A DNA stretch of 14,094 nt from Deltaproteobacteria bacterium (lineage in GTDB: Bacteria; Desulfobacterota; Desulfuromonadia; Desulfuromonadales; Geopsychrobacteraceae): positions 1 to 14,094 of the forward strand of contig JAACTI010000033.1 in NCBI GenBank assembly GCA_009993495.1, given 5' to 3'. The notes beneath the pieces are model-generated. The model saw only the letters and a program-made list of their open reading frames with translations, had not been told where the DNA came from and made no database searches. Both the position numbers and the translations under genes were made by a program. This document shows, piece after piece, positions 7,797 to 14,094 of the stretch; the stretch's first letter is position 1, and each line of letters opens with the position of its first letter.

Positions 7797-8975
7797 TCAT
7801 TTAAAGGCCTGAATGCCGGTAATGGTCTGGCCGATAATCAAGGTGTGCATATCGTGAGTGCCCTCGTAGGTGTAAACCGATTCGAGGTTGGCCATGTGCC
7901 GCATGATGGGGTATTCGCCCATAATGCCGTTGGCGCCGAGAATAGTACGGGCGGTGCCGGCGATCTGACGGGCAATATTCGCGTTGTTCATCTTGGCCAT
8001 GGAAACCTGGGCCGGGGTGTAGGTGCCAGCATCCTTGAGTTTGCCGAGCTGGAAGGCGAGTAGCTGGCCCTTGGTCAATTCGGTGACCATCTCGGCCAAC
8101 TTTTTCTGCTGCAACTGGGTTGCGGCAATGGGCTTGTCGAACTGGATGCGGGTCAGGGCATAGTCGAGGGCGGTCTGGTAACAGGCTTCAGCCGCGCCCA
8201 GGGTTCCCCAGGCAATGCCATAGCGCGCCTGCGTGAGGCAGCCCAGAGGGCCCTTGATCCCGATCACGCCGGGCAGCAGGCTTTCTTCCTCATCCACAAT
8301 GACATCTTCAAGCACCAGCTCCGCCGTGACCGAGGCCCGCAGGCTCCATTTGCCCTTCATCTGCGGCGCGGAAAAACCGGGAGTATCCGTTTTGACCAGA
8401 AAGCCGCGGATACCCTCTTCGGTTCTGGCCCAAACCACCGCCACATCGGCGACGCTGCCATTGGTGATCCACATTTTGGTGCCGTTAATGCGCCATTTGC
8501 CACCCGGCTCACGCACTGCGCGAGTGCGCATGCCCGCCGGGTTGGAACCGAAATCGGGTTCCGTCAGGCCGAAGCAGCCGACGACATCACCGGTAGCCAT
8601 TTTGGGGAGCCAGTAATTTTTTTGCGCCGCGCTTCCATAGGCGTAGACCGGGTACATCACGAGAGAACCCTGCACCGAAACAAAACTGCGCAACCCCGAG
8701 TCACCGCGCTCCAATTCATAATTGAGCAGGCCGTAGGCAATATTGGAGAGCCCGGCACAGCCATATTCTTCGGGCAGATTTGGGCCAAAAAAACCCAGCT
8801 CACCCATGGGCTTAATCAACTGCTTGGGAAAAGTTTCCGTTTGGGCACAGTCTTCGATAATTGGCAGCACACTTTCATTGACAAAGCGACGGGCGGTTTC
8901 CCGCACCAGTCTTTCTTCATCGGTCAGCAGCGCCTGCAGGCCCATGTAGTCGGTCATCTCGGTGGTTAGCTTCAT
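7797..8975 (-). CDS. gcdH: Acyl-CoA dehydrogenase, glutaryl-CoA dehydrogenase type
   Basis: A FAD enzyme probably converting glutaryl-CoA to crotonyl-CoA (oxidation, with or without decarboxylation), passing electrons to ETF; cytoplasmic. The 392 residues follow mammalian and bacterial GcdH closely: FGPNLPEEYGCAG (63-75), SGLRSFVSVQGSLVM (93-107), CFGLTEPDFGSNP (134-146), KMWITNGS (167-174), GKWSLRASVTAELVLEDV (208-225), QARYGIAWGTLGAAE (249-263), ARTILGANGI (342-351) and VYTYEGTHD (367-375). E371 is the catalytic base. R96, with E89 seven residues before it, aligns with human R94/E87, which hold the glutaryl carboxylate; this favours a dicarboxylyl-CoA substrate over a plain fatty acyl-CoA. 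First gene of the left-going set. ATG 8975 has only a distant AAGGAT (about 13 nt), so translation initiation looks weak. A gap of 101 bp separates it from the activator gene. A close non-glutaryl paralogue cannot be excluded. Confidence 0.85.
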   Translation of the reverse strand: MKLTTEMTDYMGLQALLTDEERLVRETARRFVNESVLPIIEDCAQTETFPKQLIKPMGELGFFGPNLPEEYGCAGLSNIAYGLLNYELERGDSGLRSFVSVQGSLVMYPVYAYGSAAQKNYWLPKMATGDVVGCFGLTEPDFGSNPAGMRTRAVREPGGKWRINGTKMWITNGSVADVAVVWARTEEGIRGFLVKTDTPGFSAPQMKGKWSLRASVTAELVLEDVIVDEEESLLPGVIGIKGPLGCLTQARYGIAWGTLGAAEACYQTALDYALTRIQFDKPIAATQLQQKKLAEMVTELTKGQLLAFQLGKLKDAGTYTPAQVSMAKMNNANIARQIAGTARTILGANGIMGEYPIMRHMANLESVYTYEGTHDMHTLIIGQTITGIQAFK

Positions 8976-9032
8976 GGCAATTTCGATCCTTTATCGGTGT
9001 AATTGTTGTATTTTCAGATACCTATTCAGCCT

Positions 9033-9062
9033 ATTTTCTGGTTGGGACTTTTTTACAGTCAA
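9033..9062 (-). promoter_or_regulatory. Candidate sigma70 promoter for the gcdH-to-iorA gene set
   Basis: Reading the minus strand, TTGACT (9057-9062, five of six consensus bases) and GAAAAT (9033-9038, four of six) are 18 bp apart. Transcription would start near 9026, giving about a 50-nt leader before the gcdH ATG. It lies just downstream of the palindromic element that separates this set from the IclR gene. I did not find a copy of the GCA-N-TGC palindrome here, so control by the same regulator is not evident. Inferred from sequence only. Confidence 0.45.
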
Positions 9063-9070
9063 AAGATTTG

Positions 9071-9254
9071 CTCGCGCAGAGCCGCAAAAACGCAGAGGAA
9101 AGCGATTTTTTCTTACAAAAGAGTCACAAAGAGTGACTAAAGCTGAAGAGAAAAGTCTGAATTTAAGGTCTGAATTTTGCCATAGCCCCTTAGGGTTTCT
9201 CTGCGGTTATCTTCGCTCTTGTTTTTCTTTGCGTCTTTTGCGGCTCTGCGCGAG
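9071..9254. repeat. Palindromic intergenic element with 19-bp perfect inverted terminal arms
   Basis: CTCGCGCAGAGCCGCAAAA (9071-9089) is the exact reverse complement of 9236-9254. Pairing continues imperfectly inward (ACGCAGAG against ACGCAAAG with one bulge). Inside are a 6-bp hairpin AGTCAC/GTGACT (9122-9127 and 9133-9138) and a 10-bp direct repeat GTCTGAATTT (9155-9164 and 9168-9177). No reading frame of note. The 'CGCAGAGCCGCA ... CACAAAGAG' style resembles dispersed non-coding repeats seen in Desulfuromonadales and other phyla; that comparison is from memory. It begins 22 bp after the IclR stop and could serve as its terminator or as an insulating structure before the gcdH promoter. With 8976-9070 it fills the 301-bp gap between the two genes. 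Confidence 0.75.
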
Positions 9255-9276
9255 GTACTTTTACGCCGCGACCAGT

Positions 9277-10149
9277 TCAGTAACGCGCCACCTCAGATTC
9301 GATGGTTCGCACCAGGTTCACAAGCCGTGGGCCAATATCATCTTCAAGCATGTGCTGACGTAAGACAAACGAGGGCGCAGCACAATTAAAGGTCAGCAAT
9401 CGCGACCCGGCAATAGGTAGCATCGGCACGCCAACGGCGTTGACATCTCCGCGCCAGTCGCCGATAGACAGGCAGAAACCGCGTGCCTGGTAATCACGCA
9501 TGGCCTGCTGAATTCCGGTCTCGTGTGTCGACCAGTTGTTCGGATCGCGCTTGCGGATGTGGTTCATCAGCACCTCGCGTTGATCCGGCGGCAGGCCACA
9601 CAGCAAGGCCCGACCCATGGCAGTGGTCGCAATCGGCACCCGAGTACCCGGTTCACGCCGCAGAGATACGGTTGCTTCCGAACTGTGGCGACCGTCGAGG
9701 TAGATCATGCCCAGGCGATCACGCGTGCCGACCGAAACCACGGTGTGGGAGTAGTTCGCCAGCTCCTGCATCAGTGGACGGGCAATTTTAAGGACATCCA
9801 TATTGGTCAGCAGGGAAAAACCCAAAGACAGAACACCGGTTCCCAGTTGGTATTTCCCCAATTTTTCATCGTGATAGAGATAACCCATGCGCGTCAGAGT
9901 GTAGGTTAAGCGAAACACCGTCGGCTTGGGCAACCCGGTGCGTGCGGCTATATCCTGGTTGCCCAGGTGACGATCCTGCGGGCGAAAACAGCGTAACACC
10001 TCTAAACCACGAGCCAGAGCCGTAACAAATTGCCGGTCTTTGGCGCTCTCTTCGGCCAGAACATCTTCAAGGGGATAGTCCCGCTCAAGCATAGCTGCCT
10101 TGTTGTTATTTTTTTTGTTTTCTGTGATTTCGCTCATGCTGCCGTTCAC
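9277..10149 (-). CDS. IclR-family transcriptional regulator
   Basis: A one-component regulator with an N-terminal winged helix-turn-helix and a C-terminal effector-binding domain; members often control aromatic or organic acid catabolism. Numbering from GTG 10149 (290 residues), the HTH core starts FVTALARGLEVLRCF (41-55), with recognition helix GLPKPTVFRLTYTL (72-85) and wing YLYHDEKLGKYQLG (90-103). The effector domain shows TAMGRALL and an IclR-type C-terminal GDWRGDVNAVGVPM block. The start is uncertain: GTG 10149 and ATG 10137 have poor ribosome sites, whereas ATG 10092 (271 residues) has AAGG 5 nt upstream and would remove a low-complexity Asn/Lys leader containing an A8 run. It is transcribed away from the beta-oxidation operon, the usual divergent arrangement for a local regulator. 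The ligand is unknown; an acyl-CoA or aryl acid of the pathway is a guess. Confidence 0.9.
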   Translation of the reverse strand: MNGSMSEITENKKNNNKAAMLERDYPLEDVLAEESAKDRQFVTALARGLEVLRCFRPQDRHLGNQDIAARTGLPKPTVFRLTYTLTRMGYLYHDEKLGKYQLGTGVLSLGFSLLTNMDVLKIARPLMQELANYSHTVVSVGTRDRLGMIYLDGRHSSEATVSLRREPGTRVPIATTAMGRALLCGLPPDQREVLMNHIRKRDPNNWSTHETGIQQAMRDYQARGFCLSIGDWRGDVNAVGVPMLPIAGSRLLTFNCAAPSFVLRQHMLEDDIGPRLVNLVRTIESEVARY

Positions 10150-10198
10150 GCTGTGGTTTAGGGGATTTTCAACTTCGTGGTGATTTCAGCTTGATCAA

Positions 10199-10227
10199 TG
10201 TCTAACGAAAAGACGCACGCATGTCAA
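10199..10227 (-). promoter_or_regulatory. Candidate promoter of the IclR-family gene
   Basis: On the minus strand a consensus -35 TTGACA (10222-10227) is followed after 17 bp by a weak -10 TAGACA (10199-10204). Start of transcription would be near 10192, 43-100 nt ahead of the possible start codons. The perfect -35 and ideal spacing are the support; the poor -10 suggests low or activated expression. Confidence 0.45.
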
Positions 10228-10257
10228 GACAATAAAACATAGTTTTTTAAAATTATA

Positions 10258-10272
10258 TTCCGCAATGCAAAA
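10258..10272. promoter_or_regulatory. Operator-like palindrome, site 2 (imperfect)
   Basis: TTCCGCA-A-TGCAAAA has the same GCA-N-TGC core and AAAA arm as site 1 at 10463-10479, with five of seven arm positions symmetric. Its centre (10265) is about 73 bp upstream of the predicted IclR-gene transcription start and about 206 bp from the centre of site 1. A role as an autoregulatory or looping partner site is inference. Confidence 0.35.
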
Positions 10273-10415
10273 TTTTAATAATCGGACAATATTTTTTAAA
10301 CCTGTGTGAGCCGTATCAGAACCCGCCAAAAGAGCAAGGCTTCAGTCGTAAAATTCCCATTTTATGGAACTTGATCGGGACTTTTGCCAACTGAAATCTT
10401 GCTGAAATTTTTTTA

Positions 10416-10444
10416 TTTACAAACAGGGTCGGGTCGGATAAGAT
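10416..10444 (+). promoter_or_regulatory. Candidate promoter of the dehydrogenase-hydratase/thiolase operon
   Basis: TTTACA (10416-10421, five of six consensus bases) and TAAGAT (10439-10444, four of six) are spaced by exactly 17 bp. Transcription would begin near 10451, with a leader of about 114 nt before ATG 10565. The perfect palindrome at 10463-10479 would then lie just downstream of the start, where bound repressor blocks transcription. Not tested. Confidence 0.45.
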
Positions 10445-10462
10445 TCATAAAATCAAAATTTA

Positions 10463-10479
10463 GTTTTGCACTGCAAAAC
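10463..10479. promoter_or_regulatory. Operator-like palindrome, site 1 (perfect)
   Basis: GTTTTGCAcTGCAAAAC is an 8-bp perfect inverted repeat around one base. It is centred at about +20 of the predicted plus-strand transcript and 86 bp before the first start codon, between that operon and a divergent IclR-family gene. This size and symmetry fit a dimeric regulator site; the local IclR protein is the obvious candidate. As RNA it could also form a hairpin, but with a loop too tight and no U-run, so a DNA operator is preferred. Confidence 0.55.
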
Positions 10480-10564
10480 ACAAAAACAGGTTTTAGCTGT
10501 ATCGCAGGGTCTGGAGAGAAAAAACAGGCCACCCACTTTAACTGCTCTTTTCAAGAGGAATTCT

Positions 10565-12580
10565 ATGAAACAGATTGCAACTGTTGGTGTCGTCGGTGCC
10601 GGAACTATGGGTTCAGCGATTGCGCAACACTTTCTTATGAAAGGCTTGCCAGTCACCCTGGTTGACCAGAAGCAGGAATTTCTTGATCGAGGCCGCGCCA
10701 CTATCAGGGAATCTCTCGGTGAGGCCTTGGGCCGCGGGCTGATTGATCAAAACGGCATGGATCAGATTCTCGGGCGTTTGCGCTGCAGCAGCAATCAGTC
10801 CGTCCTCGCCGATGTTGATCTGGTGGTGGAAGCCGTCTTTGAAAATTTGGCCGTGAAAAAGAGCCTTTTCGCAGAGCTGGAAAGAATCGTTAAAGCCGAT
10901 TGTCTTCTCGCCAGCAACACCTCCTCCTTCCTTATCAGTGAAATTGCCGCCGATCTTAAAACGCCTGAGCGCGTGCTGGGGGTGCATTATTTCTATCATG
11001 CCGCCAAGAACAAATTGGTCGAGATCATCCCAGGACCAAAAACCTCCGCGGCCAGGGTCACGGATCTGGAAAACTTTTACGCTTTCTATGACAAGACGCC
11101 GATTCTGGTTAATGATGCACCGGGTTTTGCGGTCAATCGTTTCTTTGTCCCCTGGCTGAACGAAGGGGCACGTCTTTACGAAGAAGGTTGTGGCAGCATT
11201 GCCTTTATTGATCAGGTCGCGCGCGAGGTTTTTGGCGTAGGCATGGGGCCTTTCGCCCTGATGAATGCCACCGGGGTGCCCATTGCGCTCCATGCCGCCG
11301 ATGGCCTGGCGACGGTGCTGGGGCCATTTTACGCCCCGGCCCAAATTTTGCGGCGGCAAGTTGAGATGGGACAGCCCTGGGAGGAGGCGTCAACTCTGGT
11401 GCTTAATCAGGGTTCAGACCAGGCTGAGGTGATCAAACGTCGCTTGCTGGGGGCGAGTTTGGGCGTGGCGGCACAGATGGTTGCCGAGGGGGTGGTGAGT
11501 GCGACCGATGCCGATCTGGGAGCGCGCGCTGGCCTGCGCTGGCCGATTGGCCCCTTCGAGCTCCTCGCTAAAACCGGCCCGGCGCAGGTTGCTGCCATGG
11601 TCGAAGAGGTTTTTACGACCTGGAAACTGCCTCTGCCCGCGTGTCTGATTAAGCCGGAGAATTCAACGCAACTGCAATTGAACTGGGTGAAGACCGCCGT
11701 TATCGGCAAGAGCGGCTTTATTATTTTTGACCTGCCCGACCGCATGAACCCCCTCGGTGAGCGGGTGATGGAACAGCTCAATACCTGCGTTGATGAGCTG
11801 AACCAGCGTACCGACATTGAGCAGATTATTTTTCACGGTAAGGGTAAAGCCTTCATCGCCGGAGCCGACATCAAATTTTTTCTCGATGCCATGGCCGCAG
11901 GCGATTTAGCGCGCATTCAAACCTTCACCGAATTCGGCCAACAGATTCTCACCAAAATCAGCCAGTCACCCAAAACGACCATCGCCTACCTCGATGGTCT
12001 GACGCTGGGCGGCGGGCTCGAATTGGCCCTGGCCTGTGATTATCGCATTGGCACGCGTAAATCGCTGCTCGCCTTTCCCGAAACGGGTATCGGTATCTAT
12101 CCCGGTTTAGGGGGCACGCAGCGAACTCCGCGCCTCATCGGGATAGCGCGGGCCAAGCAACTGATTGCCAGTGGCCAGTTTATTAACGCCAAGGTCGCCC
12201 TGGCTTTCGGGCTGATCGATCGCGTGATTGATCCATTGCTCGACTGGCGCGAACTTGCCGAAATCACGATTGAAAAAGCGCAGAGTGGCAGAACGGAAGA
12301 AACCCCTGAAGAAGCGGCTTTCGCTGCCTTTGACGGCAGCTTAAATCATCCATTACTGGCGCAACCGGGCTTTGAAAAACAGGCCAAGGCGTTGCAACGC
12401 AAGGCCGCTGTGGCCTTAACCACCGCCATGGCGCTCATCGACCGCGGTCTGCCTCTGGAGCTTGCGGCGGGCCTGCAACTCGAACTTGATGGGCTGAAAA
12501 CTATTTTTGCCAGCAAAGATGCCCTGGCAGGGCTTTCGAGCATTATCAGTGGTCAGAAACCGAACTTTAGCGGTCAATAG
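10565..12580 (+). CDS. 3-hydroxyacyl-CoA dehydrogenase / enoyl-CoA hydratase fusion (dehydrogenase first)
   Basis: A 671-residue two-enzyme protein for the hydration and NAD-dependent oxidation steps of beta-oxidation, e.g. crotonyl-CoA to acetoacetyl-CoA. Residues 1 to about 185 are the NAD domain (VGVVGAGTMGSAIAQ, 7-21), followed by two 3HCDH C-terminal domains (NDAPGFAVNRFF, 183-194; and about 290-350). S120, H141, E153 and N191 match the dehydrogenase active-site set. Residues about 375-570 are the crotonase domain: oxyanion segment KAFIAGADIKFF (428-439), GGGLELALACDYRIG (482-496) with E486, and PETGIGIYPGLGGTQR (505-520) with E506, the two catalytic Glu 20 apart as in rat hydratase. The order is the reverse of FadB/FadJ. 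The usual HFFNP motif reads HYFYHAAKNKLVEII (141-155). ATG 10565 is chosen for AAGAGGAA just upstream; an in-frame extension to 10466 would run through the operator palindrome. First gene of the operon. Confidence 0.92.
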   Translation: MKQIATVGVVGAGTMGSAIAQHFLMKGLPVTLVDQKQEFLDRGRATIRESLGEALGRGLIDQNGMDQILGRLRCSSNQSVLADVDLVVEAVFENLAVKKSLFAELERIVKADCLLASNTSSFLISEIAADLKTPERVLGVHYFYHAAKNKLVEIIPGPKTSAARVTDLENFYAFYDKTPILVNDAPGFAVNRFFVPWLNEGARLYEEGCGSIAFIDQVAREVFGVGMGPFALMNATGVPIALHAADGLATVLGPFYAPAQILRRQVEMGQPWEEASTLVLNQGSDQAEVIKRRLLGASLGVAAQMVAEGVVSATDADLGARAGLRWPIGPFELLAKTGPAQVAAMVEEVFTTWKLPLPACLIKPENSTQLQLNWVKTAVIGKSGFIIFDLPDRMNPLGERVMEQLNTCVDELNQRTDIEQIIFHGKGKAFIAGADIKFFLDAMAAGDLARIQTFTEFGQQILTKISQSPKTTIAYLDGLTLGGGLELALACDYRIGTRKSLLAFPETGIGIYPGLGGTQRTPRLIGIARAKQLIASGQFINAKVALAFGLIDRVIDPLLDWRELAEITIEKAQSGRTEETPEEAAFAAFDGSLNHPLLAQPGFEKQAKALQRKAAVALTTAMALIDRGLPLELAAGLQLELDGLKTIFASKDALAGLSSIISGQKPNFSGQ

Positions 12581-12590
12581 GAGCTCAATT

Positions 12591-13859
12591 ATGCAAGCAA
12601 GTGTCAAAGGATTCATGGATCAGCAGGCCGGCAGCGGTGCCCTGTTCGAAGATATCTACCTGATCGACGGCAAGCGCACCCCTTTTGGTAAATACACTGG
12701 CAGCCTGTCAACGGTTTCACCGACCGATCTGGGGATTCTCGCCAGTCGTGCCGCGATTGAAGCTGCCGGAGTAGCGGCGGAGGATATTGACCAGACGATT
12801 GTTGCCAATATCGGCCAGGCCAGCGCCGACTGCTTCTTTTTGCCGCGTCACATTGGTCTTTACAGTGGTACCCGCCTGGAAAGCACGGCTCTGCTGACCC
12901 AGCGCATCTGTGGTTCGGGCATGGAACTCCTCGGCCAGGCGGCAGAGCAAATTGCCCTGAGCAAGGCCCGGTTGGTGCTCGGTTGCGGCACCGATGTCAT
13001 GAGCCGCTTCCCCCTGGCCTCCTATTCAGCGCGGCAGGGTTTTCCCCTCGGTCGACCGGAATTTGTCGATCTCTTGTGGGAGGCCCTCAACGACACCGCC
13101 GCCGTGCCCATGGGTTGCACCTCGGATAATCTCGCCCGTCACTACAACTTAAGTCGTGCTGCGGTGGATGCCTATGCCATGCGCAGCCAGGAACGTTACG
13201 CCAGTGCCCTTGCGGCGGGCTTTTTTAACGGCGAAATTGTTCCCGTGGCCGCCCAGGGTGTGCTGGAAATGGGCGAGTACAATCCGCGTAAATACCGCTT
13301 GAACAGCCGGGAAGACTGTGGTGCCGATGAGCATCCGCGGCAGACGTCTTTGGAAAAATTGGCCAATCTTCCGTGTGTTTTCAGCACGGAGGGCCCGACC
13401 ACCGCCGGTAACGCCTCGGGCATTGTCGATGGCGCGGCGGCACTTTTAGTTGCTTCGGGCGATTATGTGCGCACCCATGGGCTGAAACCTTTGGGAAAGA
13501 TTCGTGGTTTTGCCGCAACCGGTGTGCGTCCCGATATCATGGGCATTGGCCCGGCACCGGCGATTCGGCTGCTGCTCAAACAGGCCCAGCTGAAGGTTGC
13601 CGATATCGATCGTTTCGAAATCAATGAAGCTTTTTCCGCCCAGTGTCTCGCGGTTGCCCAGGAACTGAAGCTCGATGAAGACAAACTTAACGTCAACGGT
13701 GGCGCGATCGCTATTGGCCATCCTTTAGGAGCTACCGGGGTGCGCCTGACGCTGACTTGCCTGAAAACTCTGCACCGTGACCGCAAACAGCTGGGGATTG
13801 CCTCCGCCTGCATCGGTGGCGGTCAGGGCATCGCCCTGTTGATGGAGGCCTGCGCGTGA
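12591..13859 (+). CDS. Thiolase (acetyl-CoA acetyltransferase family)
   Basis: It cleaves 3-oxoacyl-CoA with CoA to acetyl-CoA and a shortened acyl-CoA (acetoacetyl-CoA to two acetyl-CoA if the chain is C4). The 422-residue product has the nucleophile in QRICGSGMELL (C107), NEAFSAQ in the C-terminal half, the base in IGHPLGATG (H377), and the second Cys in ACIGGGQG (C407). All three catalytic residues are kept. About 20 residues precede the usual thiolase N-terminus (YLIDGKRTPFG), so it is slightly longer than the typical 390-400, which also includes an insert around DCGADEHPRQ. ATG 12591 follows TAGGAGC by about 7 nt and lies 10 bp after the fusion gene's stop, so the two are co-transcribed. 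The end overlaps the next start by 4 nt. Chain-length preference cannot be read directly. Confidence 0.92.
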   Translation: MQASVKGFMDQQAGSGALFEDIYLIDGKRTPFGKYTGSLSTVSPTDLGILASRAAIEAAGVAAEDIDQTIVANIGQASADCFFLPRHIGLYSGTRLESTALLTQRICGSGMELLGQAAEQIALSKARLVLGCGTDVMSRFPLASYSARQGFPLGRPEFVDLLWEALNDTAAVPMGCTSDNLARHYNLSRAAVDAYAMRSQERYASALAAGFFNGEIVPVAAQGVLEMGEYNPRKYRLNSREDCGADEHPRQTSLEKLANLPCVFSTEGPTTAGNASGIVDGAAALLVASGDYVRTHGLKPLGKIRGFAATGVRPDIMGIGPAPAIRLLLKQAQLKVADIDRFEINEAFSAQCLAVAQELKLDEDKLNVNGGAIAIGHPLGATGVRLTLTCLKTLHRDRKQLGIASACIGGGQGIALLMEACA

Positions 13860-14094
13860 AGACGCCAACGGGGGATAAAAGCGCACGGGTGGTTTTGATC
13901 ACCGGTGCCGGTCAGGGGATTGGTGCCGCCATCAGCAGGCGTTTCGCCGATCAGGGGGCAAGGCTGGCGCTTGTGGATATCAATCTCGAGTATCTTGCGC
14001 CGCTGAGCGCGAGTCTGGCCGCCCGGAACGGCGAAATTTTGACCCTTGGCGCCGATGTTTCCAGCAAACAGGATGTTCAGCAACTGGTGGCCGA
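13856..14094 (+). CDS. Short-chain dehydrogenase/reductase, N-terminal part (runs off window)
   Basis: From GTG 13856 I read 79 codons without a stop to the right edge. The N-terminal Rossmann motif ITGAGQGIG (15-23) fits the TGxxxGxG signature of classical SDR enzymes. LVDIN (39-43) places an Asp (D41) at the end of strand beta-2, favouring NAD over NADP. GADVSS further on is the usual D-V region binding adenine. The GTG overlaps the thiolase TGA by 4 nt (GTGA), with GGAGG about 7 nt upstream, so coupled translation is likely. In this place it may be a 3-hydroxyacyl-CoA or cyclic alcohol dehydrogenase of the pathway. The catalytic Tyr-Lys lies outside the window. Confidence 0.82.
   Translation, partial: MKTPTGDKSARVVLITGAGQGIGAAISRRFADQGARLALVDINLEYLAPLSASLAARNGEILTLGADVSSKQDVQQLVA

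Larger units (their letters stand above)
10150..10564. other. Divergent AT-rich intergenic control region
   Basis: These 415 bp separate the IclR gene from the plus-strand operon and hold no convincing gene. The stretch 10228-10300 is strikingly AT-rich with several A/T tracts (for example 10243-10248, 10269-10276, 10292-10297), which may bend DNA. Two candidate promoters facing opposite ways and two related palindromes are listed separately. An imperfect TCCCAT/ATGGAA inverted repeat (10355-10369) is also present. No -24/-12 sigma54 element was found by eye. Confidence 0.6.

Noticed and set aside
9071..9254. Insertion sequence or CRISPR array
   Set aside because: There is no transposase fragment and no regularly spaced set of repeats; only one inverted pair of arms is present.
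10466..10564. N-terminal extension of the fusion protein by 33 codons
   Set aside because: It would overlap the operator palindrome and predicted leader and adds residues ahead of the Rossmann start; the ATG at 10565 has a good ribosome site.
10613..11359. A 248-codon minus-strand frame opposite the dehydrogenase-hydratase fusion
   Set aside because: Antisense to a well-supported gene, with no family signature.
12507..12590. N-terminal extension of the thiolase by 28 codons into the fusion gene
   Set aside because: ATG 12591 has TAGGAGC upstream, and the extra residues do not resemble the thiolase N-terminus.

Overview
The window looks like a catabolic gene cluster from a strictly anaerobic, moderately GC-rich bacterium. 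A Desulfuromonadales or Geobacter-like Desulfobacterota is most likely. The reasons are the combination of an indolepyruvate:ferredoxin oxidoreductase, an ADP-forming acyl-CoA synthetase, a 2-hydroxyacyl-CoA dehydratase/benzoyl-CoA reductase-type component with its ATPase, a glutaryl-CoA dehydrogenase and a 3-hydroxyacyl-CoA dehydrogenase fused ahead of an enoyl-CoA hydratase, together with a large palindromic repeat of the 'CGCAGAG' kind. The taxonomic call is inference; no RNA gene is present to confirm it.

Layout. Positions 1-8975 hold seven genes on the minus strand, read from right to left: a glutaryl-CoA dehydrogenase-type acyl-CoA dehydrogenase (gcdH-like), an HgdC/BadF-type activator ATPase, a lone HgdB/BcrC-type iron-sulfur component, an ADP-forming acyl-CoA synthetase, an acetyl-CoA hydrolase/4-hydroxybutyrate CoA-transferase family enzyme, phenylacetate-CoA ligase (paaK) and iorA, which runs off the left edge. 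Gaps between them are short, and two junctions have 7-nt overlaps. A candidate promoter lies at 9033-9062. Positions 9071-9254 hold a palindromic element with 19-bp perfect terminal arms. An IclR-family regulator follows on the minus strand (9277 to about 10149). A 415-bp AT-rich divergent intergenic region (10150-10564) carries candidate promoters both ways and two related operator-like palindromes. From 10565 to the right edge a plus-strand operon encodes the dehydrogenase-hydratase fusion, a thiolase and the start of a short-chain dehydrogenase.

How the parts may fit. The gcdH-like enzyme (glutaryl-CoA to crotonyl-CoA), the fusion protein (crotonyl-CoA to acetoacetyl-CoA) and the thiolase (to two acetyl-CoA) form a complete route from a C5 dicarboxylyl-CoA, or a general short-chain beta-oxidation set. 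IorA, PaaK and the ADP-forming synthetase are the enzymes expected for aromatic 2-oxoacids and arylacetyl-CoA, with ATP recovered from the thioester. The most unusual part is the single HgdB-like subunit plus its activator, in place of the usual two-subunit catalytic component. It may be an ATP-driven radical dehydratase, an aryl- or enoyl-CoA reductase, or a homodimeric relative such as the double-cubane-cluster proteins. Its substrate cannot be decided from sequence alone.
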